From Mayamaea pseudoterrestris (lineage: Eukaryota; Bacillariophyta; Bacillariophyceae; Sellaphorales; Sellaphoraceae), in the NCBI GenBank assembly GCA_027923505.1, contig BROI01000006.1, positions 496,001-560,000 of the forward strand: 64,000 nt of DNA. The letters run 5' to 3'. Below are positions 1 to 11,427 of the stretch, piece by piece (position 1 is the stretch's first letter; each line of letters starts with the position of its first letter). The translations under genes were made by a program, and so were the position numbers. A model generated the notes under the pieces. It saw only the letters and a list, made by a program, of their open reading frames with translations. It was not told the origin of the DNA and made no database searches.

Positions 1-254
1 TTCAGAGTCACAAAGCTTTGATGTTGCTGCTGATTGCTGCTGTTGAAATCTTCATTCAGTAAATCATCCATGGTGACGACGCGAGGAGCCAGCTGCCAGC
101 TCACCAAGCGCACCACGACGCGCCACGCAGCAGACGGCAGGTCTACTTGATCCAATGCGACGACTTTGCCTCGACCATAGACGGTCAGTACCTCGCAGCC
201 CAAGGAGGGCGCTTCGTTCGCCAGAATCTGTGGCTTGTATTTAATCTTGGGCAT
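1..254 (-). CDS. Truncated unknown gene, N-terminal part only
   Basis: An open frame starts at the ATG complementary to 252-254 and runs off the left edge of the window for 84 codons without a stop. The protein begins MPKIKYKPQI. Its central part (about residues 20-60) contains YGRGKVVALD, then WRVVVRLVSWQLA, then an acidic stretch and a Q/S-rich segment. The 'YG-G-V...VRL-WQLA' pattern resembles a short beta-barrel-like motif that I associate from memory with stramenopile hypothetical proteins. I do not recognise a named family. No intron signal is evident in the visible part. The next gene, at 944, is transcribed in the opposite direction, so 255-943 is probably a shared divergent promoter. 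Function is unknown, and only the start of the protein is available. Confidence 0.6.
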   Translation of the reverse strand, partial: MPKIKYKPQILANEAPSLGCEVLTVYGRGKVVALDQVDLPSAAWRVVVRLVSWQLAPRVVTMDDLLNEDFNSSNQQQHQSFVTL

Positions 255-943
255 GCTGACTGCGATTGATGATCCCAAGTGGGACGACTGCTAGTAGTCT
301 TTCGTTTCAAGCCGAGGGCTTTTGACACTGCAGCGCTCGCAATAGATAGAGCTGCTATTCTTTTTTCAGGTGCGACGACAAGCTTGCATTCCAAAGCCTG
401 CAGTCAATAATTAGGACGAGGTGCGCGCGGCGCAGAAGGCTTCGATCGGTTATCGATTGATTGATGCAGCCTCACTCGCAATCCGTCGTGATGTCACGAG
501 AATACGGCCCACACAAATTTGGACGCCGGCCGGCCCACATTTTGGTGTCCAATGAAAGGCCTTGGACAAACTGGCTATGGCTCACAGTGTACAATCGAAT
601 TCCATGGGGCTGGCACAACAGTTATCAACGGAAACACAAAATGACTGTCGTTTCGGTACTCATTCAACCGCTTGGAAACGGACGCAACCATCGCCAACGC
701 ACGAGTTCAAATCAGGAGCCCTCTACTTGCCTGAATGGTTGCAACGGGCGAGCAACGCACCCGTCGGTCCTCACTAAAAGTAAATAGAGAAACGAAACGA
801 CTATTATGCGGCCAGAATTCTTCGTAAATGATCGAATGGGGTTTTGCATCATTCCGTTTCATCGTCGCGAGCAACAGCAATCCTTGAAGAGAATCACCAA
901 CCACCTTTATCATACCTCATCTGCATTAGAATACATTTAAATC
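255..943. other. Divergent intergenic region, nothing convincing coded
   Basis: This 689-base stretch separates two genes transcribed away from each other and probably holds both promoters. Short open frames occur on both strands (for example 461-787) but show no domain, no recognisable composition and no splice context. I see no RNA gene or repeat. Confidence 0.5.
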
Positions 944-3900
944 ATGAGAATGCGACTCGTCAATGGCGTATTTGACCGCTTGTGGCGGTCCTGCGGCTGC
1001 GGCTCGGACATGAGAGAATCCACCTACGCCGCGCAGGAAAAGAGCAACTTTATCGGACTCGCGCCAACCTACAGCAACAGCATTGAAAGTAGCGACATTA
1101 GTAAAGGGAGCAGCAGCAGTAGCAGCAGCAACTACAGCACGGATAGTGGTAGCACCATCACTGGGCCAATGGCTCCCGATGAAATGCTTTGGAACGAAGG
1201 CATGTATGAGAATGGCAGCTTTGACGGCAAGGTGTACCCTCGCAATGTCGTCATATTACCGACGGCTGTCAAATGCAGCGTCACCAATGAGAATAACAGA
1301 CTCGTCAGCAAGTCATACAGCCAGTCTCGCCTGGCGGTTGCTTCCGTTCCTCGAGATTCGCTCCGCACTGGCGACGACGACGACGACGACGACATTCCAG
1401 ACGTGACGGCAAGCGCCACGGCACTCATCCTGGGAGCCATTGACAATCAAGACGCATCTTCCAAAAGTGCAACAGAGAAAAGCGACAATCTTGTTGGCAG
1501 TGACGTTGAATCGGAACCGTTTGACGTCCAGCAGCAAACAGTAAACCAAGCGAACATTGAAACGTCAACATTGAATGGGGCGGAACAAAAGCTCAACGTG
1601 GGCGAGCAAAGCAGTCATGCTAAGCACAAGCGATCGGCGCTGGAACCGGAAGGTTTGGTGGCATGCCCGAATGTGCGCAGCGCCGACTCTGCCGTTTCAA
1701 CCATGTCTGACGACGCCGGCAGTCACGTTGCGATCAAGGCGGCCGCGACGGACGAGACGATGCACATTGGTCAATTGCTAGCTCTCCTGTCTAAATCGTT
1801 GAACGAGACGGAGTTATCAGCAATGGTGAATGCTGATGCTGCGGAAGACCGAATCGCGCACGAGATGGCTGGAATGGACGAAATTATGAATATTGATCAG
1901 CTGCACTTGCGAGCGCCTGTTGCCGTGAAAGAAATTGCAGGCAAAGACGACGCGAACAGCAATGTGGCTGCGATTAACGCAGGCTCACTACCGGTAGTGC
2001 ATGATGGTTCCCTCTCGTCGACAGCATGTGACACGAGTCAGCTCGAACATCGCGAACCGAAGCAGGCGCTGTTACGCAGTGACGTATGGAGGGTGGTGTC
2101 TGACGAGTCGCATTGGGAGGATCTTCAAAATGAACAGCGAGAAAGCATGCAAGAGCATGCGGAGAAGGATGATGAAGTTAGGGATAGTCATGACATCTGC
2201 CTTACCGATTCCGAGCTAACTGATGAGGCTATCGAGTCATTGGCAGCTCGTTCATTTGTTGCTTCCCAGAACTTGAAGGAGCTTGACGGCTTGACAAAGC
2301 CTGAGCACATAGCACATAAGCATCAAGCACCACAAGCGAAAGAGCCATGCGCAGCGACTCACAAGGAGTCGGCATGCACGACAGCCGAGAATGATTCGCG
2401 GCTCGAAAAGATTGTGAAACTGACACGTACTTACTTGCAAAATATGCAAGCGGAAATGGATTCTGTACCCTTCGATGAACTCATGCTGCCTCCAAAACAA
2501 CCAGTGTCTCTATTAAATTCAATTGATGAAGCAGTACTCAATGCAGAGGCTTTACTGACCAAAATTAATTTGGCAGTCGCTGCGCTTCAAATCAAGGAGA
2601 GCGTTGGCCAAACTGATAGACTTGATGGACCTTCGAGCAAACCTTCTGCCATCAATTCTGTATTGCCTATCGGTAGTCGACCTCGGTGCCATGCAAATCA
2701 TCTGCGCACCGGCAGCGTAAAGCGACGGTCATTTCCGTACGAGATTGTTTCGGAGGCACCAATACAAAACCGTGTTAAGCCATCTGAAATAGGTTGCCTT
2801 GTGCAGGACAGAGTTCCCGAGTCAATTGCGATCAATTTTTTTGAAATGGAAGAGGAAATTACTTTTCAAGTAGCGAGTTACGAACTTTCTGACATTGACT
2901 CGAAGATAGACGAGTGTGCAATGAATGTCGACGACAGCGCAGATGGCCGAACAATGAGAAGCGAGTTGTCTATAGTTGAGACATCGAGCAAATCAGCTAA
3001 TAATGACGCAGTGCCAGCTTCGAATGAAGAAACTACTTCTAAGCTCCCAAATCAGAGCAATTCCAAGATCTTATCGGCCGCCATTCCAACGCCTACCGGA
3101 AGTACTATTAACGACTCGCATATTAAGGCAAGCACAATTGATTCATTGAGCGGAACCAACCAGCACGTTTCTACAAAGGATGATCTATTTGATACAAAAT
3201 ATGCTGAGGAGACCAGCGTCGTAGGCTCTGATGATGGTCTTCGAGCAATTGAAGATGAGATGTCGCGTTTAGCAGTTTGTAACATGGACGCTTCGTCAAA
3301 TACACCCGATCACGGCGATTTGACAGCAGCTGATGCCGACATTGAGACTCCAATCGCCGATGATTGTGATTCTACAAATGACGACACCGGTGATCGGCCC
3401 AGAGTAGAATGCGCTATCAAAAGTGACCATGCGTTCATAAGCAAAGTTCCGATTGCGTATTCAAACGTAAATATGGACGGTTCTAAATGCATCAAGGCTT
3501 GCGCCGCATCTATCTTGGTGCCATCATCGAGCGGCGATGAGGAGCATGAACTCGCCTGTTACAACAAAGACACTCCAACTCCTTTAGTATCCGAAACGTG
3601 CTTGACTCCCCCGCCAGACATTAGCGCCAGTACATGCACCGAGATGGGCGAGCACAGTGATGGAAAGGACTGCACAGATAGCTCAATCAACCTTGATAGT
3701 GGTGAGCCTAGCGATGAAAGCAAGCAGGCGTCGCAAGAGTTGCACTCATCAATCGCGGCGAGTTGCAGTGATTTAACTGGACCAGGTGACAGTGATTCTG
3801 CCAGCCAATTTGAACACAATACACCCGCCAGAAAGTTGGAGATTATAATACCAGACGCTACTGATTGCAATACTTATGACCCCGATCCAGTGCTGAGTTG

Positions 3901-4177
3901 TCGCGGTCAAGAAGCGGCACTGTCGTTTGCTTCGAATCTATCTAGTGACGAGACCATTTGCGAGGAAGCGCCTATTATTGCTCCTCCCGCACCGTCACCG
4001 ACTCCCAAACTGGAAACATATTCCTTCATTCAAGGATTTTGGAGAAATCTGGAACAAGTCATTTCACCTCACAGTCAAGCAGCAGCAGCTGCCACGCCAC
4101 AGCCCAAACAAAGTGTGCGCGCAGTGGCAGTTGCGTGTCGGGCATCAACGTTCATTGCTCCAGTGACAAAGCGCTAA
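944..4177 (+). CDS. Large acidic, Ser/Asp-rich disordered protein (1077 aa)
   Basis: This is a single uninterrupted frame of 1077 codons starting at the first ATG after an A/T-rich leader. No family is recognised. Composition is strongly biased to Ser, Asp, Glu, Ala and Thr, with a poly-Ser run near residues 45-60 and seven Asp in a row encoded by seven GAC triplets (1373-1393). A degenerate internal motif built on 'DE-M-I-QL' occurs twice near residues 269-325 (DETMHIGQLLALL and DEIMNIDQLHLRA). The C-terminus has a more ordered aromatic patch (YSFIQGFWRNLEQV) before an Ala/Gln-rich tail. No signal peptide or membrane segment is visible. The length of the frame in sequence of mixed base content is the main argument that it is real. 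It is probably intrinsically disordered, and any regulatory or scaffold role is a guess. Confidence 0.75.
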   Translation: MRMRLVNGVFDRLWRSCGCGSDMRESTYAAQEKSNFIGLAPTYSNSIESSDISKGSSSSSSSNYSTDSGSTITGPMAPDEMLWNEGMYENGSFDGKVYPRNVVILPTAVKCSVTNENNRLVSKSYSQSRLAVASVPRDSLRTGDDDDDDDIPDVTASATALILGAIDNQDASSKSATEKSDNLVGSDVESEPFDVQQQTVNQANIETSTLNGAEQKLNVGEQSSHAKHKRSALEPEGLVACPNVRSADSAVSTMSDDAGSHVAIKAAATDETMHIGQLLALLSKSLNETELSAMVNADAAEDRIAHEMAGMDEIMNIDQLHLRAPVAVKEIAGKDDANSNVAAINAGSLPVVHDGSLSSTACDTSQLEHREPKQALLRSDVWRVVSDESHWEDLQNEQRESMQEHAEKDDEVRDSHDICLTDSELTDEAIESLAARSFVASQNLKELDGLTKPEHIAHKHQAPQAKEPCAATHKESACTTAENDSRLEKIVKLTRTYLQNMQAEMDSVPFDELMLPPKQPVSLLNSIDEAVLNAEALLTKINLAVAALQIKESVGQTDRLDGPSSKPSAINSVLPIGSRPRCHANHLRTGSVKRRSFPYEIVSEAPIQNRVKPSEIGCLVQDRVPESIAINFFEMEEEITFQVASYELSDIDSKIDECAMNVDDSADGRTMRSELSIVETSSKSANNDAVPASNEETTSKLPNQSNSKILSAAIPTPTGSTINDSHIKASTIDSLSGTNQHVSTKDDLFDTKYAEETSVVGSDDGLRAIEDEMSRLAVCNMDASSNTPDHGDLTAADADIETPIADDCDSTNDDTGDRPRVECAIKSDHAFISKVPIAYSNVNMDGSKCIKACAASILVPSSSGDEEHELACYNKDTPTPLVSETCLTPPPDISASTCTEMGEHSDGKDCTDSSINLDSGEPSDESKQASQELHSSIAASCSDLTGPGDSDSASQFEHNTPARKLEIIIPDATDCNTYDPDPVLSCRGQEAALSFASNLSSDETICEEAPIIAPPAPSPTPKLETYSFIQGFWRNLEQVISPHSQAAAAATPQPKQSVRAVAVACRASTFIAPVTKR
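1373..1393 (+). repeat. (GAC)7 microsatellite coding poly-Asp
   Basis: Seven GAC triplets in a row encode seven aspartates in the large acidic protein. Pure-codon runs like this can change length by slippage. Confidence 0.9.
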
Positions 4178-4215
4178 ATGCGGTCTATCGACTGCGTGCT
4201 TTCTATATCCGTGGA

Positions 4216-4265
4216 AATTGCGACCGGTACATCTCCAAATAATTGCGACCGGTACACCTCCAGAT
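4216..4265. repeat. 25-bp tandem duplication, two copies
   Basis: Positions 4216-4240 and 4241-4265 are two abutting copies of a 25-base unit beginning AATTGCGACCGGTACA, differing at two positions (T/C and A/G). The repeat lies just downstream of the stop codon at 4177, probably in the 3' untranslated region of that gene. Each copy carries a CCGGTAC core. Confidence 0.9.
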
Positions 4266-4491
4266 ATCCCTTTGTGGTCACCATCTGCACCATGTCTGTC
4301 CGCTAAAGAACATAAACAAATAAGTAATAATTCATTGCATGCATAGGATATAAAGCTGTGATTGCACGATACAGGTATGCACCGATACGCTATGCTCTGG
4401 GAAGGTAGCTAACTTCAGGCTCGGCTCGCTTTGTTTTCAAGATGAAAACCCCGTCAACGGATATGAAGACGAGGCTGCCGGCCTTCGTTCA

Positions 4492-5991
4492 ATGGCGATG
4501 AATGGAGTCGGTTCTGACGATGACGAGCCTTCATTACTCGCTATCAACTTTCGCTTGTCATCTCCCGACATGGTTGCTCCGAATCAGAGCAATGGCATGA
4601 TAAGCAAGGTTTGTAATAGCAGCAACGGTTCATCTCGAGGACGGCAGAAATACACGCAGCCTTCCTCAATGCTTCGCTACGCCAGCTGCTTGGCGCTCCT
4701 CCTCCTTGTCGGTCGACAGTTTTATCCGCTGCGCATACTTCCATCGACAAACCAATTAGCAGACAATCGACAGCGCGAAACATCACTAGTTTTGCAGCAT
4801 GCTAGCGATACAAATACTGCCGCTAGCGGCGGCAGACGGATAAGCAAGTCTGGCAAGAGTCGGACGCAGCCATTGTCAAAGCAGACAAAAAAGACAGCGA
4901 CCATTCGAAGACATCCATCAAATACTCAAAACAGCGCCACTGATTCTAGCAGCATTGCCGCCTGCATGTTAATGAAGGACGACAATCACTGGCTCATCGA
5001 GTGGCTCGCCTTTCACTACCACGTACTGCCGCTCCGCGACTTGATTCTGGTGCGCGACCCCCACAGTCAAACCTCACCCGAGCCAGTGTTGCAAAAGTGG
5101 AGATCTCGCATGAATATTACCGAATGGGATGGAGACAAGGTTGTTCCCGACTTCAAGTGGCAGCAGTATCGTAGCGGCAAGATTGACGACACGCGATTGC
5201 ATCGAGCGCGGCAACAATTCTTTTACGCGGATTGCTTGCGTCACTTTCAAGAGCAAGGCAAGCAATGGATCTTGCTGACGGATACGGATGAGTTTATACA
5301 ACCAAACTTTTATGCACTGCCGAGTGAGGGACGTGTGCCACTGGAAGAATCGGGAAGCGTGTTGCGGACGCTGCATTTGCAGACGAGGTTGCGGCGCCAG
5401 CAAGACAGACCAGTCCCCAAGTGTCTCCATATTCCACGCATTCAAATGGCGTCGCACCAAACGATACATGCGAGCAATGATATTCTACCGTCACTAAACA
5501 CTTCCCATATGCTTACTACATCATGGCTGCATCACAATGGCCACGAAATTATTCAAGTGCCCGGTGCAAATTTGGACGGCAAGAACATTTTGAACGTTGC
5601 CAGCATGGGCCATCGCGAAATTCCGTCGCGAGCACATTCGGTACACATGGTGGTTCCAAAATATTGTCCCGCGACCAATGGCAATCGACTCGAGCACGAA
5701 GACTCGTGGCTGGTGGTTTACCACTACCCGGGAACGTACGAACAGTATACCTATCGCGCGGATCCTCGCGACGCGCTGGCGCACCGACCCAAGCGGTGGG
5801 ACTTGTGGAGGGAAATGGGAGAGCCAAATGCAACATCAATTCGCGATGAAAGCATGGGCATGTGGTTGCCGGGCTTTGTAAAGAGTGTTGGCGAGCAAGA
5901 GGCGGAGAGGTTGTTGGAGCATGTCGGTGTTTTGGAAGAGTTGCCGGAAAAGAAAGATGCGGAATCAGAAGCTGCAGTGAAGGAGTCGTGA
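4492..5991 (+). CDS. GT92-family (DUF23) glycosyltransferase, type II membrane protein
   Basis: This is a 499-residue intronless gene. A single hydrophobic segment at about residues 60-80 (core SCLALLLLVG), preceded by basic residues, looks like a Golgi signal anchor. It is followed by a Ser/Lys-rich stem and then the catalytic domain. The domain opens with CMLMKDDNHWLIEWLAFHYH (about residues 161-180), the hallmark start of GT92/DUF23 proteins. A metal-binding DxD motif lies in LLTDTDEF near residue 263. Later VHMVVP and YHYPGTYEQY match the family's C-terminal part. Known members transfer galactose to N- or O-glycans in the secretory pathway, but donor and acceptor here cannot be told. The ATG at 4492 is used because upstream ATGs at 4442 and 4463 are out of frame. 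The family call is fairly secure and the substrate is unknown. Confidence 0.85.
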   Translation: MAMNGVGSDDDEPSLLAINFRLSSPDMVAPNQSNGMISKVCNSSNGSSRGRQKYTQPSSMLRYASCLALLLLVGRQFYPLRILPSTNQLADNRQRETSLVLQHASDTNTAASGGRRISKSGKSRTQPLSKQTKKTATIRRHPSNTQNSATDSSSIAACMLMKDDNHWLIEWLAFHYHVLPLRDLILVRDPHSQTSPEPVLQKWRSRMNITEWDGDKVVPDFKWQQYRSGKIDDTRLHRARQQFFYADCLRHFQEQGKQWILLTDTDEFIQPNFYALPSEGRVPLEESGSVLRTLHLQTRLRRQQDRPVPKCLHIPRIQMASHQTIHASNDILPSLNTSHMLTTSWLHHNGHEIIQVPGANLDGKNILNVASMGHREIPSRAHSVHMVVPKYCPATNGNRLEHEDSWLVVYHYPGTYEQYTYRADPRDALAHRPKRWDLWREMGEPNATSIRDESMGMWLPGFVKSVGEQEAERLLEHVGVLEELPEKKDAESEAAVKES

Positions 5992-6311
5992 GGAGCTGTC
6001 TGGAGGAATCATACTTTTTTAGCAAGCGATGCTGCCTAGTCGATTGGAACAATTTCCATTCTTGGTTTTGGCCGGTCATTCTGGACATTCATCGGCAACG
6101 CGACAGGTAGACGAACAATACCTATTCGCGGTTACAAGCACAATAAGGTTCTAAGGAAGGGTTTCCAAGCGCAACCTATATGCGTCTCTGATCGTTTAAA
6201 ATATAAGGCATATAATCAACTGAGTAAAAATTACTTTTAATCGTCAATATATGTTCGTTTACAGGTCTAATCAACCCAGACTCCTCCATTCGCGATCACT
6301 CGCTTAGTTGC
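5992..6311. other. Convergent intergenic region
   Basis: These 320 bases lie between the 3' ends of two convergent genes and become A/T-rich near 6170-6250. They probably hold both polyadenylation regions. I see no gene, RNA or repeat here. Confidence 0.5.
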
Positions 6312-7769
<1,458 letters not shown>

Positions 7770-9275
7770 TTAACCTTTTCGCACCCGCTTATTCTGTTTC
7801 ACATGCACGACAAAGTCACGTTCGGTCAATGTTGCCGCCGCGTCTTGCGGCGAGTGATGCCTTCGTGACTGCACCAGCTTGGACTGCGCCACGATTGCAT
7901 CATGGTCCGCCAGCTCGGTCCAACGATGCGCCAGTCGCTGACCATGCCGCGAGTTGAAATGCTCGTGACTTAGTCGCGTCCATCCCAAATCCGGATACTC
8001 CCTCACCAATCGCAGCAACTTCGCATCTTCCTGCGGCGTAAAGGGTCGCGACGAGTACGCTGGGTCCAACGATCGGTTCCACTTGTCGGAAACGGCCTTG
8101 GTACTTCGATTTGGAAAATGAGTCGACGTTAAAAACAGTGGCGACGCCGACGATCCTTCCTCACTCTCGTGAGCACCGCCTCGACTATACACTTTCATCA
8201 AAATGCACAATCGTCGCTCCTCCTCATCACTCCACGCTTCATGTTTCAAGTTTGGATTCAGCAAGGACGAGTTGATGCGCGCCAACAAGTGACTCTTTGG
8301 GACTCCCGACAGTATCGTTGCGAAATCGCGCACCATGGTGCCATCCACCACGCACTGCGGACCAGCCGCCGCCAAGTATTTCAGTAAAAACTCATCTTGA
8401 AGCAAGCTCCAGCGAAAGGGCTGCACGGGCCGCAGCTTGGTTTGGTACGCCACCAAACACTCCCAGGGAGTTCGCTGCCGCACGTTGCCGTCAGTCGACA
8501 GTACTTGCGCAATGTCATTCCAGTTTGGATTTGGTTGCAAATGCAGTAGCTCGGACATTTTAATGGCGTCACTCTTGGTGAATGGAGTTTGCGAGCGTTC
8601 CATGCGCAGTCGCTTTGCGCGGAGTCGGCACGAGTCTGGCGATTGATGAATGTCATGAACATCGCGTAGAGTGTTGGATATTTGGTCCCAGTCAATGGAT
8701 GCGCTAGAGGCAGCAGTAGCAACAGCAGTAGAACCAGCAGTGGCAGTAGCAGCAGCAGCAGTTTGAGTATTGTTTCCATCCTTTGTTGTTGTACCGGTAG
8801 CAATATTGGCTGTTTGCATCAAGTTCCACAGAATTTCGGAGTGCGACTTGGACCACGGCGGCTGCGAATGATACAAAAAGGTGGCCTGCTCCAGTTTCCG
8901 TCGGCGCAAAGTGTCACTGTTGGGTTGCGGCTGCGAATGGTCCGGTCCAGTGAAGAACGACTTGTCCCACTTTTTGCGTCGTGGTGCGGCAGTAGCGGCG
9001 AGATTGTTGTCACGCCTGCGGCGGCTCACATGTTCATCTGCCGCTTGTCGCAGTATTAAATCGCGTTGACGACGGTTCGCCAGCTTGTTTCTGGCGATTT
9101 CCTGCAGCTGTGTCAATATAGTTTCCTGCACGTTGCGGTTGGCATGGAGAAGCTCCTGCAGCGACGCTTTCAGTGGCGGCGCCAGTGCTGCCTCCAAATC
9201 ATTGTCTGCTGCATCAACGTGAGGCAACGATTGATTGTTTGCCATGCGTTTCCGTTTTGGGAATGACATGATCAA
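7770..9275 (-). CDS. SNAPc subunit 4-like Myb/SANT repeat protein
   Basis: This is a 501-residue single-exon protein. The N-terminal half is charged, with a coiled-coil-prone stretch, a basic segment (VSRRRRDNN) and an Ala/Thr-rich linker. The second half holds consecutive Myb/SANT-type helices: WNDIAQVLSTDGNVRQRTPW near residue 255, FRWSLLQDEFLLKYL near 290, AWSDEEERRLCILMKVY near 345 and PFTPQEDAKLLRLVREYP near 410, ending HRWTELADHD near 455. The spacing, and the variant lacking one Trp per repeat, recall SNAPC4/SNAP190, the Myb subunit that binds proximal sequence elements of snRNA genes. A more general Myb-like transcription factor is the alternative. Two ATGs (codons 1 and 3) are possible starts. 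It is probably nuclear. Confidence 0.7.
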   Translation of the reverse strand: MIMSFPKRKRMANNQSLPHVDAADNDLEAALAPPLKASLQELLHANRNVQETILTQLQEIARNKLANRRQRDLILRQAADEHVSRRRRDNNLAATAAPRRKKWDKSFFTGPDHSQPQPNSDTLRRRKLEQATFLYHSQPPWSKSHSEILWNLMQTANIATGTTTKDGNNTQTAAAATATAGSTAVATAASSASIDWDQISNTLRDVHDIHQSPDSCRLRAKRLRMERSQTPFTKSDAIKMSELLHLQPNPNWNDIAQVLSTDGNVRQRTPWECLVAYQTKLRPVQPFRWSLLQDEFLLKYLAAAGPQCVVDGTMVRDFATILSGVPKSHLLARINSSLLNPNLKHEAWSDEEERRLCILMKVYSRGGAHESEEGSSASPLFLTSTHFPNRSTKAVSDKWNRSLDPAYSSRPFTPQEDAKLLRLVREYPDLGWTRLSHEHFNSRHGQRLAHRWTELADHDAIVAQSKLVQSRRHHSPQDAAATLTERDFVVHVKQNKRVRKG

Positions 9276-9543
9276 TCCACTTTACTTATAATATATGTAG
9301 CTGCTGAAAAGATGTATTTGTTCCCGCAATGGCAGTGGGAGAAAGCAGCAGCAGCTTTGCCATGGTCGATGTTGTGGGTGACTGTCACAAAAGTCGCACC
9401 GGTCTACGTTCGGCCGACGGACGAATCTGTGACAGAATGTCGCACCGATTCACAATCGCGATCTTCCGACATCCACGCTCTCCGCACCCACAAGTCACCA
9501 TGGCGAAAATACATCTCCTCTAGAATGCGCAAAAGTTTGCAAA

Positions 9544-11427
9544 ATGGCAATCATGATACTTTGCAAACCGAGTATTTCATCCTTCTTGAAGAAAAGTACA
9601 AATTTTCGACCGCAGCAGCAACAACGAGACGTCTGCTCATGCTTGCAACGACGAGTGCAGCAGCAGCTTCAACGCAATGTTAGCAGCATTCGAATCACTT
9701 TACGCCATGCTGTAACGACAACGACAAGATCGATTCGTCAATGTTCCGTCCAATTACGGAATTTGACGGAAACAAAAGGACGCTGGAGCAGCGGCAGCGA
9801 GAATATGATAACTGATTGTTCATGCACATCGCCGCCTCAGCTGAACAAATCACGTTATTCATATTCGACTGTTTCAAAAGACTCTTTTCCTCATTCTCAT
9901 GCAAACACTGACTTAGAATCATTGCGTCATTCCGTCCGCATTGTCGAAAATGGAGCGGCCGTTCAAGTTTCCTTTGCGCCACGCAGCAGCAGCAGCACAC
10001 GCAGCAGCAGCAAAAAACACTTGAACAATGACAACGAAACCATGATCATTTCCACCTTTCACGCTCCATGGCTGTGGCACAATGATCCGCGATTTGTGCA
10101 TTCTTCGTCGGGGCAGAGACTGCGATCCATTTGTAGCTACTATGCGGGTGAATATAAGTTGGTGGAGTGTCGCCTGGTGCGCGATTCACCGCACGTTGCG
10201 CCGCCGTTGGGATCCTGGCACGCCTCGGCGGCAGATATATATGGGCAAGGAAAAGGAAGAAATGGAAAAGATAAAGTAGAAGAAGAAGACCATGAGCTGG
10301 ACCAAGACAATGACAATTTCCTGCAAGTTACATGGCAGAATGCTCTTACAAACGAGAAAATGCAGTCGCACTACTGCATGGCCTGGCTGTGGCAGTGTCG
10401 CTACGATGACGCGGCGCTGCAGCAGCGGCGAGACGCCACCATTGTTTCGCCCAGCCAAGCCATTAGTAGCAGCAAGGCGCCCAAAACGTTTGACTATGCA
10501 AATGTAGTAGCTACAGACGAAGGAATTTTCCAACTGCTGCATGCAATATTGGAGGACGGTGCCGCCTTGGTGCGCAACGCACCAAAGTCACTCGAAGATG
10601 AACCAGCCGGCGCCGCTACATTCACCGTCAAAAAACTGGCGCAGTCACTCGCCGGAGATACATCGCACGGACACTTGTACGGCGACATTTTTCACGTCGT
10701 CACCAAGCGCAACGCCGAAAACATTGCCTACACGAGCCACGCGCTCGTGCCGCACCAGGATTTGGCCTACTACGAGTCGCAGCCTGGACTGCAGCTACTG
10801 CACTGCGTGTGTAACGATGCGAACACTGTCATTGGCGGTGCGTCAACCTTGGTGGATGTCATGGCGGCGGCGACGGAGCTGCAAACGCTGGCGCCAGACT
10901 TGTTTGACGTTTTGAAACGTGTGGAAGCAACCTTTATCAAGCAGCGGCATGACGCCGACATGGTCTTTCGTGGTCCCTGCGTTACGGTCGACTCGTCGCA
11001 TCAAGTCACTGGTGTGCGATGGAGTCCGCCCTTTGAGGGCCCGGTGTGTACGAACCGCGTCGAGGCATATTTCATGGCCAAGGCTGCCTTAGAGTTGATG
11101 GTGGACAATGCCTTGCCGAACGACAATCTTGTTGGATTGGATTATGAATTGCAAAAAGCGCTGCGCCAGTATGCAAATGACTATACGTGGGAGTATCGCT
11201 TGCAGCCCGGTGACGTGCTGGTCTTCAACAATCAACGCATGCTGCATGGCCGACGCGAATTTTCGTTGACGGAGAATGCGCAGGACGGTGATCGACACTT
11301 AATTGGATGCTACACCAACATGGAAGAGACGTTGAATCAGTATCGACTACTGCGGCGCAATCGACTGACAAAGGATCCTTCATTGCTGATTCACCGTAAT
11401 GCTGGAAACAATAGTGGTGGCGATTGA
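9544..11427 (+). CDS. Gamma-butyrobetaine/trimethyllysine hydroxylase-like 2-oxoglutarate dioxygenase
   Basis: This is a 627-residue single-exon protein. The first ~50 residues are Arg/Gln/Ser-rich without acidic residues, as in a mitochondrial presequence. A GBBH N-terminal-like domain follows (FHAPWLWHNDPRFV at about 168-181, then VECRLV and YCMAWLWQCRYDD), though it carries a Lys/Glu-rich insert near residues 232-250. The TauD-type oxygenase domain covers about 360-620. HQD at 404-406 supplies the first His and Asp of the iron site, and RMLHGRR holds the second His near 568, followed by the 2-oxoglutarate-binding Arg region. GLQLLHCVCND, GGASTLVD and LQPGDVLVFNNQRMLHG match BBOX1/TMLHE closely. 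The family hydroxylates trimethyllysine or gamma-butyrobetaine in carnitine synthesis. Which of the two steps this enzyme performs cannot be decided from sequence alone. Confidence 0.85.
   Translation: MAIMILCKPSISSFLKKSTNFRPQQQQRDVCSCLQRRVQQQLQRNVSSIRITLRHAVTTTTRSIRQCSVQLRNLTETKGRWSSGSENMITDCSCTSPPQLNKSRYSYSTVSKDSFPHSHANTDLESLRHSVRIVENGAAVQVSFAPRSSSSTRSSSKKHLNNDNETMIISTFHAPWLWHNDPRFVHSSSGQRLRSICSYYAGEYKLVECRLVRDSPHVAPPLGSWHASAADIYGQGKGRNGKDKVEEEDHELDQDNDNFLQVTWQNALTNEKMQSHYCMAWLWQCRYDDAALQQRRDATIVSPSQAISSSKAPKTFDYANVVATDEGIFQLLHAILEDGAALVRNAPKSLEDEPAGAATFTVKKLAQSLAGDTSHGHLYGDIFHVVTKRNAENIAYTSHALVPHQDLAYYESQPGLQLLHCVCNDANTVIGGASTLVDVMAAATELQTLAPDLFDVLKRVEATFIKQRHDADMVFRGPCVTVDSSHQVTGVRWSPPFEGPVCTNRVEAYFMAKAALELMVDNALPNDNLVGLDYELQKALRQYANDYTWEYRLQPGDVLVFNNQRMLHGRREFSLTENAQDGDRHLIGCYTNMEETLNQYRLLRRNRLTKDPSLLIHRNAGNNSGGD

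Noticed and set aside
461-787. 108-codon plus-strand frame upstream of the large acidic gene
   Set aside because: It has mixed composition without domains, overlaps other random frames, and lies where divergent promoters are expected.
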